A stretch of 64,000 nucleotides of DNA from Haematobia irritans (GCF_050003625.1 NC_134397.1:270624070-270688069), one strand, 5' to 3'; shown: positions 1-12,120, counted from the stretch's first letter. Numbers and translations: made by a program. The notes: generated from the sequence alone by a model not told the origin.

Positions 1-162
1 ACAACATATTTGGTTTACATGATTACATTTTTATGATTTTCAGCGCGGTTGAACTCGTTCCTTTTATATTCTGTAAGTTTTCCAAATTTACCCAATGTTA
101 GTCAAATTTTGGAATTAAAAAACAAACTCTTTCGTTCAGACTCCCCAAACAAAAACCTGCAT

Positions 163-739
163 ACACAGAAAAAAATATCACCAAAATATTTCCAATTAAA
201 AAGTTAATTGAAGTTGAATTTTTTTTCAATTAATAAATTAATTGATACAATTAACTTTTTAATCATGATAGAAACATTAAGTTAATTAAGTCAATGATTG
301 AAATTTTTAAAATGTTTAATTAAAAAATTAATTGATACAATTAACTTTTTAATCAAATTCGGAAGACTAATTCAGTTAAAAAAAGTGCTGATTTTTTTTT
401 ACTTTTTTAATTGAAAATGTATTTCAAACAATCATTTTTTAATCCAAATAAAAACTCTAAGCCAATCTAACTAAGTAATTAAAAATAGTTACCTTTTTTA
501 ATTAATAAATTAATTGCGTTTTGCAATCAACATCAATTAAATTTTTAATTGAATCAATTAAAAAATTAATTGAATTTTGCTGAAAAAATCAATTAATTTT
601 TTAATCAAGAATTTTTTCTATGCCCAATTAAAACTGTGATTGATACTATCATTTTCGTGATTGAAGACATTTCAATTAAAAAATTAATTGGATCAATTAA
701 TTTGGTGATTGAATCAGAGAAAAATTTTTTTGTGTGTAT
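163..739 (+). mobile_element. AT-rich TIR element (MITE-like), copy 1
   Basis: A block of about 577 bp made almost entirely of near-palindromic units such as TTAATTTTTTAATTGAT, with ends that are short imperfect inverted repeats (ACACAGAAAAAAA at the left, ACACACAAAAAAA read from the right). A second copy in the opposite orientation lies at 11252-11825, which confirms that this is a mobile repeat and not just low complexity. There is no coding capacity. Assignment to a transposon superfamily is not possible from the ends alone. Confidence 0.65.
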
Positions 740-1726
740 GTTCCTATTCGTTAACACGCCCTAATGTCTTGTACCAATGTATGTTTTAGGGTATTTTTTT
801 TTAAACAAAATCCAACATATTTCATAATCAAATCATTTTTCTCTCATCATATTAAACTTTTCTATACTTCCATGCCATTCAGTAGCTTTTTTATTTTTAA
901 GCTCTATTGTCATGTTATTAAAACTTTTGGATCTGCTTGTCCCAGAGTACATATGTACACGCAATTTATGGGACAATGTGCTACTGCTTTGTCCTCCAGT
1001 TAACAGTACAAAGTTTGAAAACAATCTGTCATCCGACAAAATTTTAAAATAAATATTTTATTTTTAGTGAAGAAGCAAAAAAAGTTAAAAGTCTTACTCT
1101 GCAAACAACGACAACGAACAAAACACCAACCAATTTTATTCGTTTGACATATATCAAACTCTTTGCCATAATATTTTTTTTGGTCGATTATTTCATTGAC
1201 AATTTTTGTGTTGTGTTGAAAGTCGTCTTGAAACAGTCATGGACTTTAACATCACAAAAGTAAGAATTTTTGGATGGCCTTAAAATTTAATTTTGAATTG
1301 TTTTTTAGGGTAAAGAAAAAAAGTTTTCCGATTTCTGTTTACTTGGATTCAAAGATTTTGACCTTCCCTTAAGAATTTTGGTATGGATTCCGAGCGAGGC
1401 TCTATAAAAATAAATTTAAGAAAAAGTTATGTACAAATAACTTTTGGTTTAAAAACCCCAAACAAAGTTCATTATTAAATTGTTGCTAAAATTAACTTAT
1501 ATATTGCAACAACAACAAATATTTTGTTTTATTTTTTTTTTTTTTTAATGTGTAAGAAATTTTTCTTTATTCCAAATATATCTCAAAAATTTCTTGAAAA
1601 ATTTAAATGACCATATTCTCAAAAACAGTAAGAATGAACTGCAGTGTGGTTAAAATGGTGATGATCTAACATTTTCGAGATAGTTCATTTTTCCCATAAC
1701 AAAGTTTAGTTTTTTTCTGTTTATAT
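740..1726. other. Unassigned AT-rich stretch
   Basis: I see no supported gene, RNA or named repeat here. Short open frames (for example 764-1003) show no domain, no codon pattern and no splice context. The stretch most likely belongs to an intron of the receptor gene whose last exons lie at 12121-13942, but this is inference. Confidence 0.4.
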
Positions 1727-2074
1727 ACACTGAACAAAATATGGTCGTGAGGCCAAAGATTTCATGCCCTTAAAATACGAATGCAGATTTGCTTAGCATA
1801 GAAGACGCATTTCTATAATATAAAGTTTATTCCCTTGTCCAAAAGTCGATAAACTTTGACTTAAAAATGGGTATCATAACACGAAAGAAAAATGTTTTGG
1901 TGTAAGGTCGACTTGACTTTAGTAATTCCGAGAAATTCTTTAAAATTAATGAAATTGTCTTTAAATTTGACGTCTTTTAGCATCTCGACTGCAAAGCAAA
2001 AAATCATTCAAAATAGGACATGTTTTTCAACACTTTATTTTAAAGACTTTTTTACTTGAAACCAGGGCTGTGGA

Positions 2075-2790
2075 GTCGAAATTTGCCTCTCTTAGAGCGA
2101 TCGCAAGCCAAATTTGGGGGTCCGCTTATATTTGGGCTATACGTAAAAGTGGACCGATATGGACCAGTTTTTGCATGGTTATTAGAGACCGTATACTAAC
2201 ACCATATACCAAATTTCAGCCGAATCGGATGAAATTTGCTTCTCTTAGAGCGATCGCAAGCCAAATTTGGGGGTCCGCTTATATGGGGGCTATACGTAAA
2301 AGTGGACCGATATGGACCAGTTTTTGCATGGTTATTAGAGACCATATACTAACACCATGTACCAAATTTCAGCCGGATCGGATGAAATTTGCTTCTCTTA
2401 GAGGGTCTATAAGCCAAAATTGGGGGTCCGTTTATATGGGAGCTATACGTAAAAGTGGACCGATATGGCCCATTTGCAATACCATCCGACCTACATCAAT
2501 AACAACTACTTGTGCCAAGTTTCAAGTCGATAGCTTGTTTCGTTCGGAAGTTAGTGTGATTTCAACAGACCTACGGACATGCTCAGATCGACTCAGAATT
2601 TCACCACGACCCAGAATATATATGTACTTTATGGGGTCTCAGAGCACTATTTCGATGTGTTACAAACGGAATGACAAAGTTAATATACCCCCATCCTATG
2701 GTGGAGGGTATAACAAATAAAGAAAGCCTGAAGTTGGACGGCCGACTATAATATACTCTGCACAACTTAGTATTTAGATCTACATTTCAA
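2075..2790 (+). repeat. R1-type tandem units joined to an R2-type end
   Basis: About 2.5 units of a 165-180-bp repeat, each carrying GGACCGATATGGACC and ACCAAATTTCAGCCGGATCGG. They are followed by the hairpin end typical of these elements (ATACCCCCAT..ATGGTGGAGGGTAT near 2686-2713) and then by an R2-like GC-rich end (GGACGGCCGAC near 2738). The 216-codon open frame across 2070-2720 is a by-product of the repeat period and not a gene. Confidence 0.65.
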
Positions 2791-2814
2791 TAAAATCTCA
2801 AATACTTCAAATTT

Positions 2815-3960
2815 TGAGAAAATTTTCTGTAGAAATAAAATGTTGACCAAAATATCTATAGAAATAAAATTTTGACAAATTTTTTAATAGAAATAAAATT
2901 TTGACAAAATTTTCCATAGACATAAAATTTTAACAACATTTTCTATAGAAATAAAATTTTGCAAAATTTTCTATAGAAATACAATTTTGCAAAATTTTCT
3001 ACAGAAATAAAATTTTGCAATATTCTATATAGAAATTAAATTTTGCAATATTCTATATAGAAATAAATTTTTGCAAAATTTTCTATAGAAATAAGATTTT
3101 GCAATATTCTATATAGAAATAAAATTTTGAGAAAATTATCAATAGAAATAAAATTTTTCAAAATTTTCTATAGAAATAAAATTTTGCAATATTCTATATA
3201 GAAAATTATCAATAGAAATAAAATTTTGACAAATTTTTTGATAGTAATAAAACTTTTACAAAATTTTCTATAGAAATCAAACTTTGTAAACTTTTCGATA
3301 GAAATAAAATTTTGACAAAATTTTCTACAGAAATAATTTTTTTAAAAAATTATCAATAGAAATGAAATTTTGCAAATTTTTCTATAGAAATACAATTTTT
3401 ACAAAATTTTGTATGGAAATACATTTTTGTCCAAATTTTTTATAGAAAAAAAATTTTGAAAGAACTTTCCATAGAAATAAAATTTTGACAAAATTGTCCA
3501 TAGAAATAAAATTTTGAAAAAACTTTCTATAGAAATAAAATTTTGAGAAAATTTTCTGTAGAAATAAAATGTTGATCAAAATATCTATAGAAATAAAATT
3601 TTGACAAAATTTTCCATAGACATACAATTTTAACAAAAATTTCTATAGAAATAAAACTTTGCAATATTCTATATAGAAATAAAATTTTGCAATATTCTAT
3701 ATAGAAATAAAATTTTGCAAAATTTTCTATAGAAATAAAATGTTGAGAAAATTATCAATAGAAATAAAATTTTTCAAAATTTTCTATAGAAATAAAAGTT
3801 TGCAAAATAAAATTTTGAGAAAATTATCAATAGAAATAAAAGTTTGCAAAATTTTCCATAGAAATAAAATTTTGATAAATTTTTTTTTATAGAAATAAAA
3901 CTTTGACAAAATTTTCTAAAGAAATCAAACTTTGCAAACTTTTCTGTTTTTGAAAAAAAT
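2815..3960 (+). repeat. Array of about 29-bp units (TCTATAGAAATAAAATTTTG)
   Basis: Roughly 35-40 diverged head-to-tail units, each with the core TCTATAGAAATAAAATTTTG followed by A-rich spacer. The same unit recurs at 6805-6980 and 38105-38310, and in reverse complement at 33660-35815. The phased open frames on the minus strand (3382-3636, 3774-3971) come from the period and are not genes. Confidence 0.85.
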
Positions 3961-4011
3961 TTTTCTTTCAATATTCGACATATTGATGATCTTAAAATAA
4001 AATAAAAAAAA

Positions 4012-4779
4012 ATATTTTTTCAATAAAAAAGTTATTTTTGAAACAACAACACAGTCCATTTCGTTTATGTCAAACATTGTTCTTTTCTGACTTTAGGTCT
4101 TAAATAAGACACATTTTATAGTTCAAAATTTAATATACTACAATGTAATGTTGAACATTTTTTCGGAATCTTCCGAACATATCTGGAATATATGTAAAAA
4201 ACAAAAAACAAAAAAAAAACTTTGGCCGAAGCAGGGATCGAACCCACGACCCTTGGCATGCAAGTCGAACGTAGCAACCACTGCTCCACGGTGCCAAACT
4301 AAATGTTTTTTTCTGTTAAATAAACTTTGTTTATTCGGTTCGTGGGCGCCGCAAGCTATGCTATATAAATATAACTTATATGGATAATTATCTATTGATG
4401 ACCATAACAGGTACATAGCTCAGTGGTTAGTGTGTTGTAGTGTGGTTCGATTCTCCGTCGAGGCGAAAGGTAAAAAAATTTTAAAAATTTATAAAATCGT
4501 ATAATTTCTTCTACATTGTTGGTATTACAGGAAAAGGTGTTAAGAACTGAAAAACCTCGTGGATGTGAGAAAGATGTGAGGGAAAATACAATTAGCAAGA
4601 AAACAATGTTTTTTTTTTTGAGTTTGTCTTTATGAAATTGTTTTTACATCCTGGAAAAGAATAAACGTTTATCACAAAAAGTATATACTTTTCTTTCAAA
4701 AAGGGAAAAGCAATGAGAAACGAACTTTGTTTGTCTAAAATTTCGTATGGGAGGAAAGAATTATTTTTTTGCGTGTAGT
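4012..4779 (-). mobile_element. Twin tRNA-like TIR element, copy 1 (partial)
   Basis: This matches the reverse complement of 59814-60721 over most of its length. The right end is TTTTTTTGCGTGTA (ends 4779); the left end is not matched beyond about 4012, so this copy is truncated there. Inside are two tRNA-like modules pointing away from each other: 4226-4295 (minus; B-box GGTTCGATCCC) and 4410-4470 (plus; A-box TAGCTCAGTGGTTAG, B-box GGTTCGATTC). About 115 bp with TATATAAATATA separates them. The plus module has lost roughly 18 bp around its anticodon region compared with copy 2. Confidence 0.65.
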
Positions 4780-5148
4780 TTATCCGGAGTCGGAGTCGAG
4801 CTAAATTTTTACGACTCCGTCTCCGACTCCAGCTAAATCTTCAGACTCCGACTCCATAGCCCTGCTTGGAAAATAGCATAAATTCTACCGGAAGTCGACT
4901 CTGAATTTGGAAAATAAAGTTACTCGATTTTAAGGGACTTTGATGGCATATGAAGAAAAAAAAAGCTGAAAAACGAAAAATTAAAATTTGTTTCCTTAAA
5001 GCAAGTAGACAAAACCCAAATTTAAAAGAGAATTGTGTCTTAAAAGTATCCTTACATGTATTCTCCGCTTCTTTGGCTCGAAATTAATACCAAAATTGTT
5101 AAAGTAAAGAGAAAATCTTTGGAACGGGGCATGCTTTTTTTCAGTGTA

Positions 5149-6572
5149 CACATATACATACATGTGTCTGTCAGTTCTCAATTCTTAAATTTGCATAACA
5201 GTTGGACCATCCTTTATATAAATATTGATAAGGAACAAAATTTGTCTTTAATATCAAATTGTTTTTTTTTTTATCCAAAATCATCAGTGCTTACATAAAA
5301 TTCAATACCTTTCGATGACCGGGGGACATAGCCCAGAAAATCCAATTGTTCGAAATTATCTCAGAAGTTCATTTGCTCAAAACAATTGTATGCATTTAGA
5401 GCATAAAACAAAAGTCAATAACTAAATATTTCTATTTTACTTTTTGTTTTGTTTTTCAATTGACAATAAGACTTATTTACCAAAGACAAAAGAAAATGAA
5501 CATAGAAAATTTGCAATTCAATTTCAATGGCACGTGTCAAAGTTGTGATTGTGTTGTCGGTACAGTAGCTACTACCAACTTACATCACTACTGCAATGGA
5601 ATATATCTAACACCAGAGTTTGAGAATGTAAAGCCAGCATTGATGATACTGACTGGGCTTATTAGCAAAGCCAAGTTAAACTCAATTTCAAAATAATACA
5701 AAATTCTTTCAGTTACTTTTGTTGAAACTCCCTTAGGATCTGATGCCCTTAGGTGGCCACAGAACATGGGGTGTTCGGTGCTCTGATAAAGACAAAAGAG
5801 CAATTTGAACTTTTCTTCTTACCGATAATTGAAGTGAACCCAAAGGCATTCTTATCTGAGGAAAACAACGCTGAACATGGATATTCAATTAGGCAGCATT
5901 TTTATTACTAAGCAAAAAATCTAAATGTTAAAGATTTCAACAATATTTATGTGTGATGACAAAAATATATATTAGGCGATATAAAATGGTACAAATTTTT
6001 GTGAAGGGGGCAAATTAAAATGCATTTGATGATATTCAATAACAATGTAGAAATATTTGAATTGAACACAATTTTTTTATAGTAAGTTACAGTGCTGGTG
6101 AATGATAGAATTTGCATTGGTAAATTTGTCTGTGATGCCAAAATGGAGCCATAGAAGATCCACTGTGAATTCTATTAATCTTCTCACAATAAAATTTATT
6201 TTATTTCAATTAATTCGAGCTCGAATAATGATTGTAAAATTAAAATATCATGCATTTGGACGTTAATTGCATGTTTCGGTATCAGGCTAACATGAAAAAT
6301 AATTTAGTTTAATTATTAGATTTATTTATTATATGATCTGAAAACATTTCACATATGTGTTTCTTGGTGTATAATTGCGACAAGTAATTTTCACAGACTC
6401 CTCTTGAAGCAAATTGCTCTGCGTTGACCGAACAAATGGTAATCTGGTGGTGGTCAGGGCTAACGTAAGATTCATTAAAACGCCCCATCCATTCTCGACG
6501 GCGTGGGTGGTCTAGCGTTTTCTTGATAGAAGACAAAGACGCAGGGATGAAAGATCGATTACCACGATTGTA
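5149..6572. other. Unassigned region, likely intronic
   Basis: No gene is supported. Open frames at 5460-5696 and 5947-6141 show no recognisable domain. The DNA is AT-rich, with no clear element ends that I can see. Confidence 0.35.
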
Positions 6573-6804
6573 CCAAAAAACAAGTATATACGGCCGTAAG
6601 TTCTTATGTACCCTCCATCATGGATTGCATAGAAACTTGTACTAAAGACTGTCATCCACAATCGAATTACTTGGGTTGCTGTAACACTTGCCGATGGCAA
6701 GGTATCTTAAAACTTCTTTGCACCGTCTTCTCAATTGTAAGTTATTCCATTCGGGGTATATATTAAACAAAAAAGGCCGATTAAATACGTGTATAATTCA
6801 GTTT

Positions 6805-6980
6805 GACAAATTTTCTATAGAAATAAAATTTTGACAAAATTTTTTATACAAATAAAATTTTGAGAAACTTTTCTATAGAAATAAAATCTTGACAAATTTT
6901 TGTATAGTAATAAAATGTTGACAAAATTTTCTATAGTAATAAAATTTTGACAAAATTTTCTATAGAAATAAAATGTTGGT
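6805..6980 (+). repeat. Short 29-bp-unit array inside R1
   Basis: About six units of the TCTATAGAAATAAAATTTTG repeat. They sit between the R1 end and its 180-bp units, the same relative position as at 38105-38310. The 29-bp array may therefore be an integral part of R1 rather than an independent insertion. Confidence 0.75.
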
Positions 6981-7163
6981 AGATTATTTTTGGGGACCGG
7001 CTATATATAGCTATAGACCGATATAGACCAATTTTGGCATGGTTGTTAGAGGCCATATACTAGCGCAATGTACCAAATTTCACCACGTACCAAATTTCAA
7101 CTGGATCGGATGAATTTTGCTCCTCCAAGAGCTCCGGATGTCAAATCTGGGGATCGGTTTAAA

Positions 7164-7399
7164 CACCCAGAGAAGGAATATGATCACCTCAACCATGTTT
7201 CAAGAGCAAAAGGTTATTTTTGAATGGTGACCATGTAAACATTTTATTTTCCCGGAGATTATGTGTCTGATTTCGACAAGCATATTATTTTTGGCGAGAA
7301 AAGAACATTTTTCCCATAAACATGTTCCATGGTCACCATCCAAAAATAACATTTTGCTCTTGAAACATGGTTGAGATGATCATATTCCTTCTCTGCGTG
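7164..7399. mobile_element. Foldback MITE with long terminal inverted repeats
   Basis: About 236 bp inserted in an R1 unit. The two ends are inverted copies of each other over about 70 bp. From the left one reads CACCCAGAGAAGGAATATGA and from the right CACGCAGAGAAGGAATATGA. The match continues through the CATGTTTCAAGAGCAAAA and GGTGACCATG motifs. The flanking R1 unit (GGATCGGTTTA / ATGGGGG) resumes directly on the other side, which shows it is an insertion. It is non-coding. Confidence 0.75.
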
Positions 7400-8524
7400 A
7401 ATGGGGGTAATGTATAAGTAAGCCGGTATGGATCAATTTTTGCATGGTTGTTAGAGACCATATACTAACACCACGTACCAAATTTCAACCGGATCGGGTA
7501 AACTTTGCTCTTCCAAAGGCCTCCGGAAGTCAAATCTTGGGATCGGTTTATATGGGGGCTACATATAATTATGGACCGATATGGACCATTTCCTGTGTGC
7601 TTGTTAGAGACCATATACTAACACCATGTACCAAATGAATGGGATGAAATTTGCTTCTCTTAGAGGCTCCGCAAGCCAAATCGGGGGATTGGTTTATATG
7701 GGGGCTACATATAATTATGGACCGATGTGAACCAATTTTTGCATGGTTGTTAGAGACCATATACTAACACCATGTACCAAATTTCAGTTTTGCTTCTCTT
7801 AGAGGCTCCGCAAGCCAGTGATGTGTGAGCTATCCAACCCACAATTCTCCCCTGTTGTGGCCACATTTGTTTTAAGTACAGATAGCACCATGTGTTCGCC
7901 TGCGATAAACGATGTTTGAGAAATTCAAACAGTAGTTATTATTGATGTGTGTTACAATTGGGACGTATCGAATCACTGTTAGGTATAGCCCCTATATAAA
8001 CCGATGCCCAGATTTGTCTTGCGGACGCTTGTTGAAGAGCAAATTTCATCCTATCTGGTTGAAATTTGGTACATGATGTTACTTTATCTCTTATAACATA
8101 TTTGACAACCATCATCAGATCCGGATGAAATTTGATACGTGCCGTTACTATAGGCCCTCTAATAACCATGCAAAAATTGGTTCATATCGGACCAAAATTC
8201 TATATAACCCCCATATAAATCCGATCGGGTTGAAATTGGTCCTTGTCGATCCATAATTAAGTATATATAGACCCGTATAAACCGACCCGAAAATTTGACC
8301 AACGGAGCCTCCACGATCAAGAACTAAAGAGGCATACATAGATATTTATTCTGCCTTTTTTACACTTATTCCATAGATGCTTTGGGTCATTCCCTCAAGG
8401 TTATGTTAAGTTTCGAAAATGAAAGCCGATATGAATCGACGATTTGACTTAGGCAAATGAAAAGTGAATTAGCGGTTTCGCAACAAGAATTTTGATGAGA
8501 AGGAAGCGTTCTATCATTTCAACA

Positions 8525-11240
8525 AGTAAGGAAAGTCTAAAGTCGGGCGGGGCCGACTATATTATACCCTGCGCCACTTTGTAGATCTAAATTTTCGATA
8601 CCATATCACATCTGTCAAATGTGTTGGGGGCTATATATAAAGGTTTGTCCCAAATATTTACATTTAAATATCACTCGATCTGGACAGAATTTGATAGACT
8701 TCTACAAAATCTATATCTGAAGCAATTTTAAGGAAACTTCGCAAAAGATTATTTATGATTTATCGCTCGATATATATGTATTAGGAGTTTAGGAAAATTA
8801 GAGTAATTTTTACAACTTTTCGACTAAGCACCGCGATTTGACAAGGAAAATGTTGGTATTTTGACCATTTTTGTCGAAATCAAAAAAACATATATATATA
8901 TATATGGGAGCTATATCTAAATCTGAACCGATTTCAACCAAATTTGGCACGCATAGCTACAATGCCAATTCTACTCCTTGTGCAAAATTTCAATTAAATC
9001 GGAGTAAAAGATTGGCCACTGTGGTCATATGAGTGTAAATCGGGCGAACGATATATATGGGAGCTATATCTAAATCTGACCCGATTTCAACCAAATTTGG
9101 CACGCATAGCTACAATGCCAATTTACTCCTTGTGCAAAATTTCAACTAAATCGGAGCAAAAAATTGGCCTCTGTGGCCATATGAGTGTAAATCGGGCGAA
9201 AGCTATATATGGGAGCTATATCTAAATCTCAACCGATTTCAACCAAATTTGGCACACATAGCTACAATGCCAATTCTACTCCCTGTGCAAAATTTCAATT
9301 AAATTGGAGTAAAAGATTGGCCACTGTGGTCATATGAGTGTAAATCGGGCGAACGATATATATGGGAGATATATCTAAATCTGAACCGATTTCAACCAAA
9401 TTTGGCACGCATTGTAACAATGCTAATTATACTCCCTGTGCAAAATTTCAACCAAATCGGAGTTAAAAATTGGCCTCTGTGGTCATATGAGTGTAAATCG
9501 GGCGAAAGCTATATATGGGAGATATATCCAAATCTGAACCGATTTCAACCAAATTTGGCACGCATTGTAACAATGCTAATTATACTCCCTGTGCAAAATT
9601 TCAACTAAATCGGAGTTAAAAATTGGCCTCTGTGGTCATATGAGTGTAAATCGGGCGAAAGCTATATATGGGAGCTATATCTAAATCTGAACCGATTTCA
9701 ACCAAATTTGGCACACTTGACTACACTACTAATTGTACCCCCTGTGCAACCAAATTGGGATAAAACTCTGACTTCTGGGACCGCATTAGTCCATATCGGG
9801 CGACAGATATATATGGGAGCTATATCTAATCTGAACTGATTTCAATAAAATTTGGCACACTTGACTATAGTACTAATTGTTCTTCTTGTGCAAAATTTTA
9901 AGCAAATTAGGGTAAAACTCTGGCTTCTGGGGCAATACAAGTCCATATCGGGCGAATTATATATATGGGACCTATATCTAAATCTGAACCGATTTCTTCC
10001 AAAATCAATAGGGATCTATTCTGAGCCAAAACACAGACTTGTGTCAAATTTGAAGTCGACCTGCGACCTAGACTTTGATTACAAAAATGTGTTCACGGTC
10101 AGACGGACATCGCTATATCGACTCAAGAGCCCACCCTGTGTAAATCGGGCGAAAGCTATATATGGGAGATATATCTAAATCTGAACCGATTTCAACCAAA
10201 TTTGGCACGCATAGCTACAATGCTTATTCTACTCCCTGTGCAAAATTTCAACTAAATCGGAGCTAAAAATTGGTCTCTGTGGTCATATGAGTGTAAATCG
10301 GGCGAAAGCTATATATGGGAGCTATATCTAAATCTGAACCGATTTCAACCAAATTTGGCACGCATATCTACAATGCTAATTCTACTCCCTGTGCAAAATT
10401 TCAACCAAATTGGGATAAAACTCTGACTTCTGGGACCGCATTAGTCCATATCGGGCGATAGATATATATGGGAGCTATATCTAAATCTGAACTGATTTCA
10501 ATAAAATTTGGCACACTTGACTATAGTACTAATTGTTCTTCTTGTGCAAAATTTTAAGCAAATTAGGGTAAAACTCTGGCTTCTGGGGCAATACAAGTCC
10601 ATATCGGGCGAATTATATATATGGGACCTATATCTAAATCTGAACCGATTTCTTCCAAAATCAATAGGGATCTATTCTGAGCCAAAACACAGACTTGTGC
10701 TAAATTTGAAGTCGATTGGACTAAAACTGCGACCTAGACTTTGATTACAAAAATGTGTTCACGGTCAGACGGACATCGCTATATCGACTCAAGAGCCCAC
10801 CCTGTGTAAATCGGGCGAAAGCTATATATGGGAGATATATCTAAATCTGAACCGATTTCAACCAAATTTGGCACGCATAGCGACAATGCTTATTCTACTC
10901 CCTGTGCAAAATTTCAACTTAATCGGAGCTAAAAATTGGTCTATGTGGTCATATGAGTGTAAATCGGGCGAAAGCTATATATGGGAGATATATCTAAATC
11001 TGAACCGATTTCAACACAGACTTGTGCCAAATTTGAAGTCGATTGGACTAAAACTGCGACCTAGACTTTGATTACAAAAATGTGTTTACGGTCAGACGGA
11101 CATCGCTATATCGACTCAAGAGCCCACCCTGAGCATTTTTGCCAAAGACACCATGTGTCTATTTCGTCTCCTTCTGGGTGTTGCAAACATATGAACTAAC
11201 TTATAATACCCTGTTCCACAGTGTGGCGCAGGGTATAATA
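8525..11240 (+). repeat. R2 tandem-repeat element, copy 1
   Basis: It starts with CAAGTAAGGAAAGTCTAAAG and the hairpin GTCGGGCGGGGCCGAC, then ATTATACCCTGC. It has about 14 units of roughly 155 bp (TATATGGGAGCTATATCTAA, TCTGAACCGATTTCAACCAA, GCACGCATAGCTACAATG, CCCTGTGCAAAATTTCAA). It ends with the hairpin region ATACCCTGTTCCACAGTGTG...GGGTATAATA near 11205-11240. Internally a 656-bp block is duplicated (9852 onward and 10508 onward). Other copies in the opposite orientation lie at 27416-29408, 30147-31513 and 62775-63933. Confidence 0.85.
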
Positions 11241-11251
11241 ATGCTCTTCTT

Positions 11252-11825
11252 CACACAAAAAAAAATTTTTTTGATTCAATCACGAAATTAATTGATCCAA
11301 TTAATTTTTTAATTGAAATGTCTTCAATCACGAAAATGATAGTATCAATCACAGTTTTAATTGGGCATAGAAAAAATTCTTGATTAAAAAATTAATTGAT
11401 TTCATTGCCAAATTTCAATTAATTTTTTAATTGATTCAATTAAAATTTTAATTGATGTTGATTGCAAAACTCAATTAATTTATCAATTAAAAAAGGTAAC
11501 TATTTTCAATTACATTCTGAATTGGCTTAGAATTTTTATTTGGATTAACAATTGATTGTTTGAAAAAAATTGTAATCAAAAATTTAAAAAAAATGTTCAT
11601 CATCATCATAAACTGACTTAGTCTTCCGAATTTGATTAAAAGTTTATTGTATCAATTAACTTTTTAATTAAAAATTTAAAAATTTTCAATCATTGAATTA
11701 ATTAACTTAATGTTTCTATCTTGATTAAAAAGTTAATTGTACCAATTAATTTATTAATTGAAAAAAATTCAACTTCAATTAACTTTTTAATTGGAAATAT
11801 TTTGGTGTTATTTTTTTCTGTGTTA
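11252..11825 (-). mobile_element. AT-rich TIR element (MITE-like), copy 2
   Basis: Reverse-complement copy of 163-739, about 574 bp, with the same order of TTAATT palindromic units and ends CACACAAAAAAAA and TTTTTTTCTGTGT. It abuts the R2 element ending at 11240. The two copies form an inverted pair 10.5 kb apart. Confidence 0.65.
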
Positions 11826-12120
11826 GGAAAAGACCTAGAGGTTTTTAAATTTAATCAATTTATTAGACAGCGCAAAAAATATTTCTATGAAAATTTATTT
11901 TTTACTTAGATATCATGGAAATAATATAGCGGGTTTGTTAGGGATATCACGTAGCAACATTCAAATAAATTATGTCAATGTTGTATTTGTATCAATTCTC
12001 TATATACATTTGGTGACCTGTTCGAAAAATCAATAATAACACAATATCTCCATATTAAAAAAATAATAATAAGTCCACAGAATTTAAATAAATGTTTCTC
12101 TTACCCTTCTCTCTTTACAG

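Larger units (their letters stand above)
2063..4864 (+). mobile_element. hAT-like DNA element with nested repeats
   Basis: The ends are inverted repeats: CAGGGCTGTGGAGTCG at 2063 and CGACTCCATAGCCCTG ending at 4864. They are flanked by near-matching octamers CTTGAAAC (2055-2062) and CTTGGAAA (4865-4872). The uninterrupted sister of the host repeat near 15530 lacks the insert. An 8-bp target duplication and CAGGG ends are typical of hAT elements. The interior carries no transposase; it holds an R1-type fragment (2075-2790), a 29-bp array (2815-3960) and a twin tRNA-like element (about 4012-4779). These are secondary insertions or captured sequence. Confidence 0.6.
1727..5148 (+). mobile_element. 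TIR element family 'ACACTGAA', copy 1, split by insertion
   Basis: The left part is 1727-2062 and the right part 4865-5148. The outer ends are inverted (ACACTGAA... and ...TTTCAGTGT). The same sequence recurs at 15162-15676 plus 26093-26234, where a gypsy-class element interrupts it instead, so the two copies define each other's empty sites. Truncated left-half copies are at about 44270-44515 and 46790-47035. It is non-coding, about 0.65-0.7 kb when joined, and looks like a non-autonomous DNA transposon. Confidence 0.7.
6573..8335 (+). repeat. R1 tandem-repeat element, copy 1
   Basis: The left end is at about 6580 (ACAAGTATATACGGCCGTAA) and is followed by TACCCTCCATCATGGATTGC. Then comes a 29-bp array (6805-6980) and about six units of a 165-180-bp repeat containing ACCATGTACCAAATTTCA, GGATCGG and TATATGGGGGCTA. 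Units after about 7940 run in the opposite orientation and are more diverged. A foldback MITE sits at 7164-7399. No protein coding. Confidence 0.7.

Noticed and set aside
2070..2720. 216-codon open frame
   Set aside because: It spans repeated R1 units, repeats its own sequence and shows no domain. The repeat period keeps the frame open.
3382..3971. Phe/Lys-rich open frames on the minus strand
   Set aside because: Product of the 29-bp array, as are those at 33934-34252.
4226..4470. Possible pair of functional tRNA genes
   Set aside because: The modules are degenerate, one with its anticodon region missing, and they repeat at 60131-60391 within a mobile element.
8930..11080. CRISPR-like regular repeats
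   Set aside because: Units are 155-bp diverged tandem repeats without unique spacers, in an animal genome.
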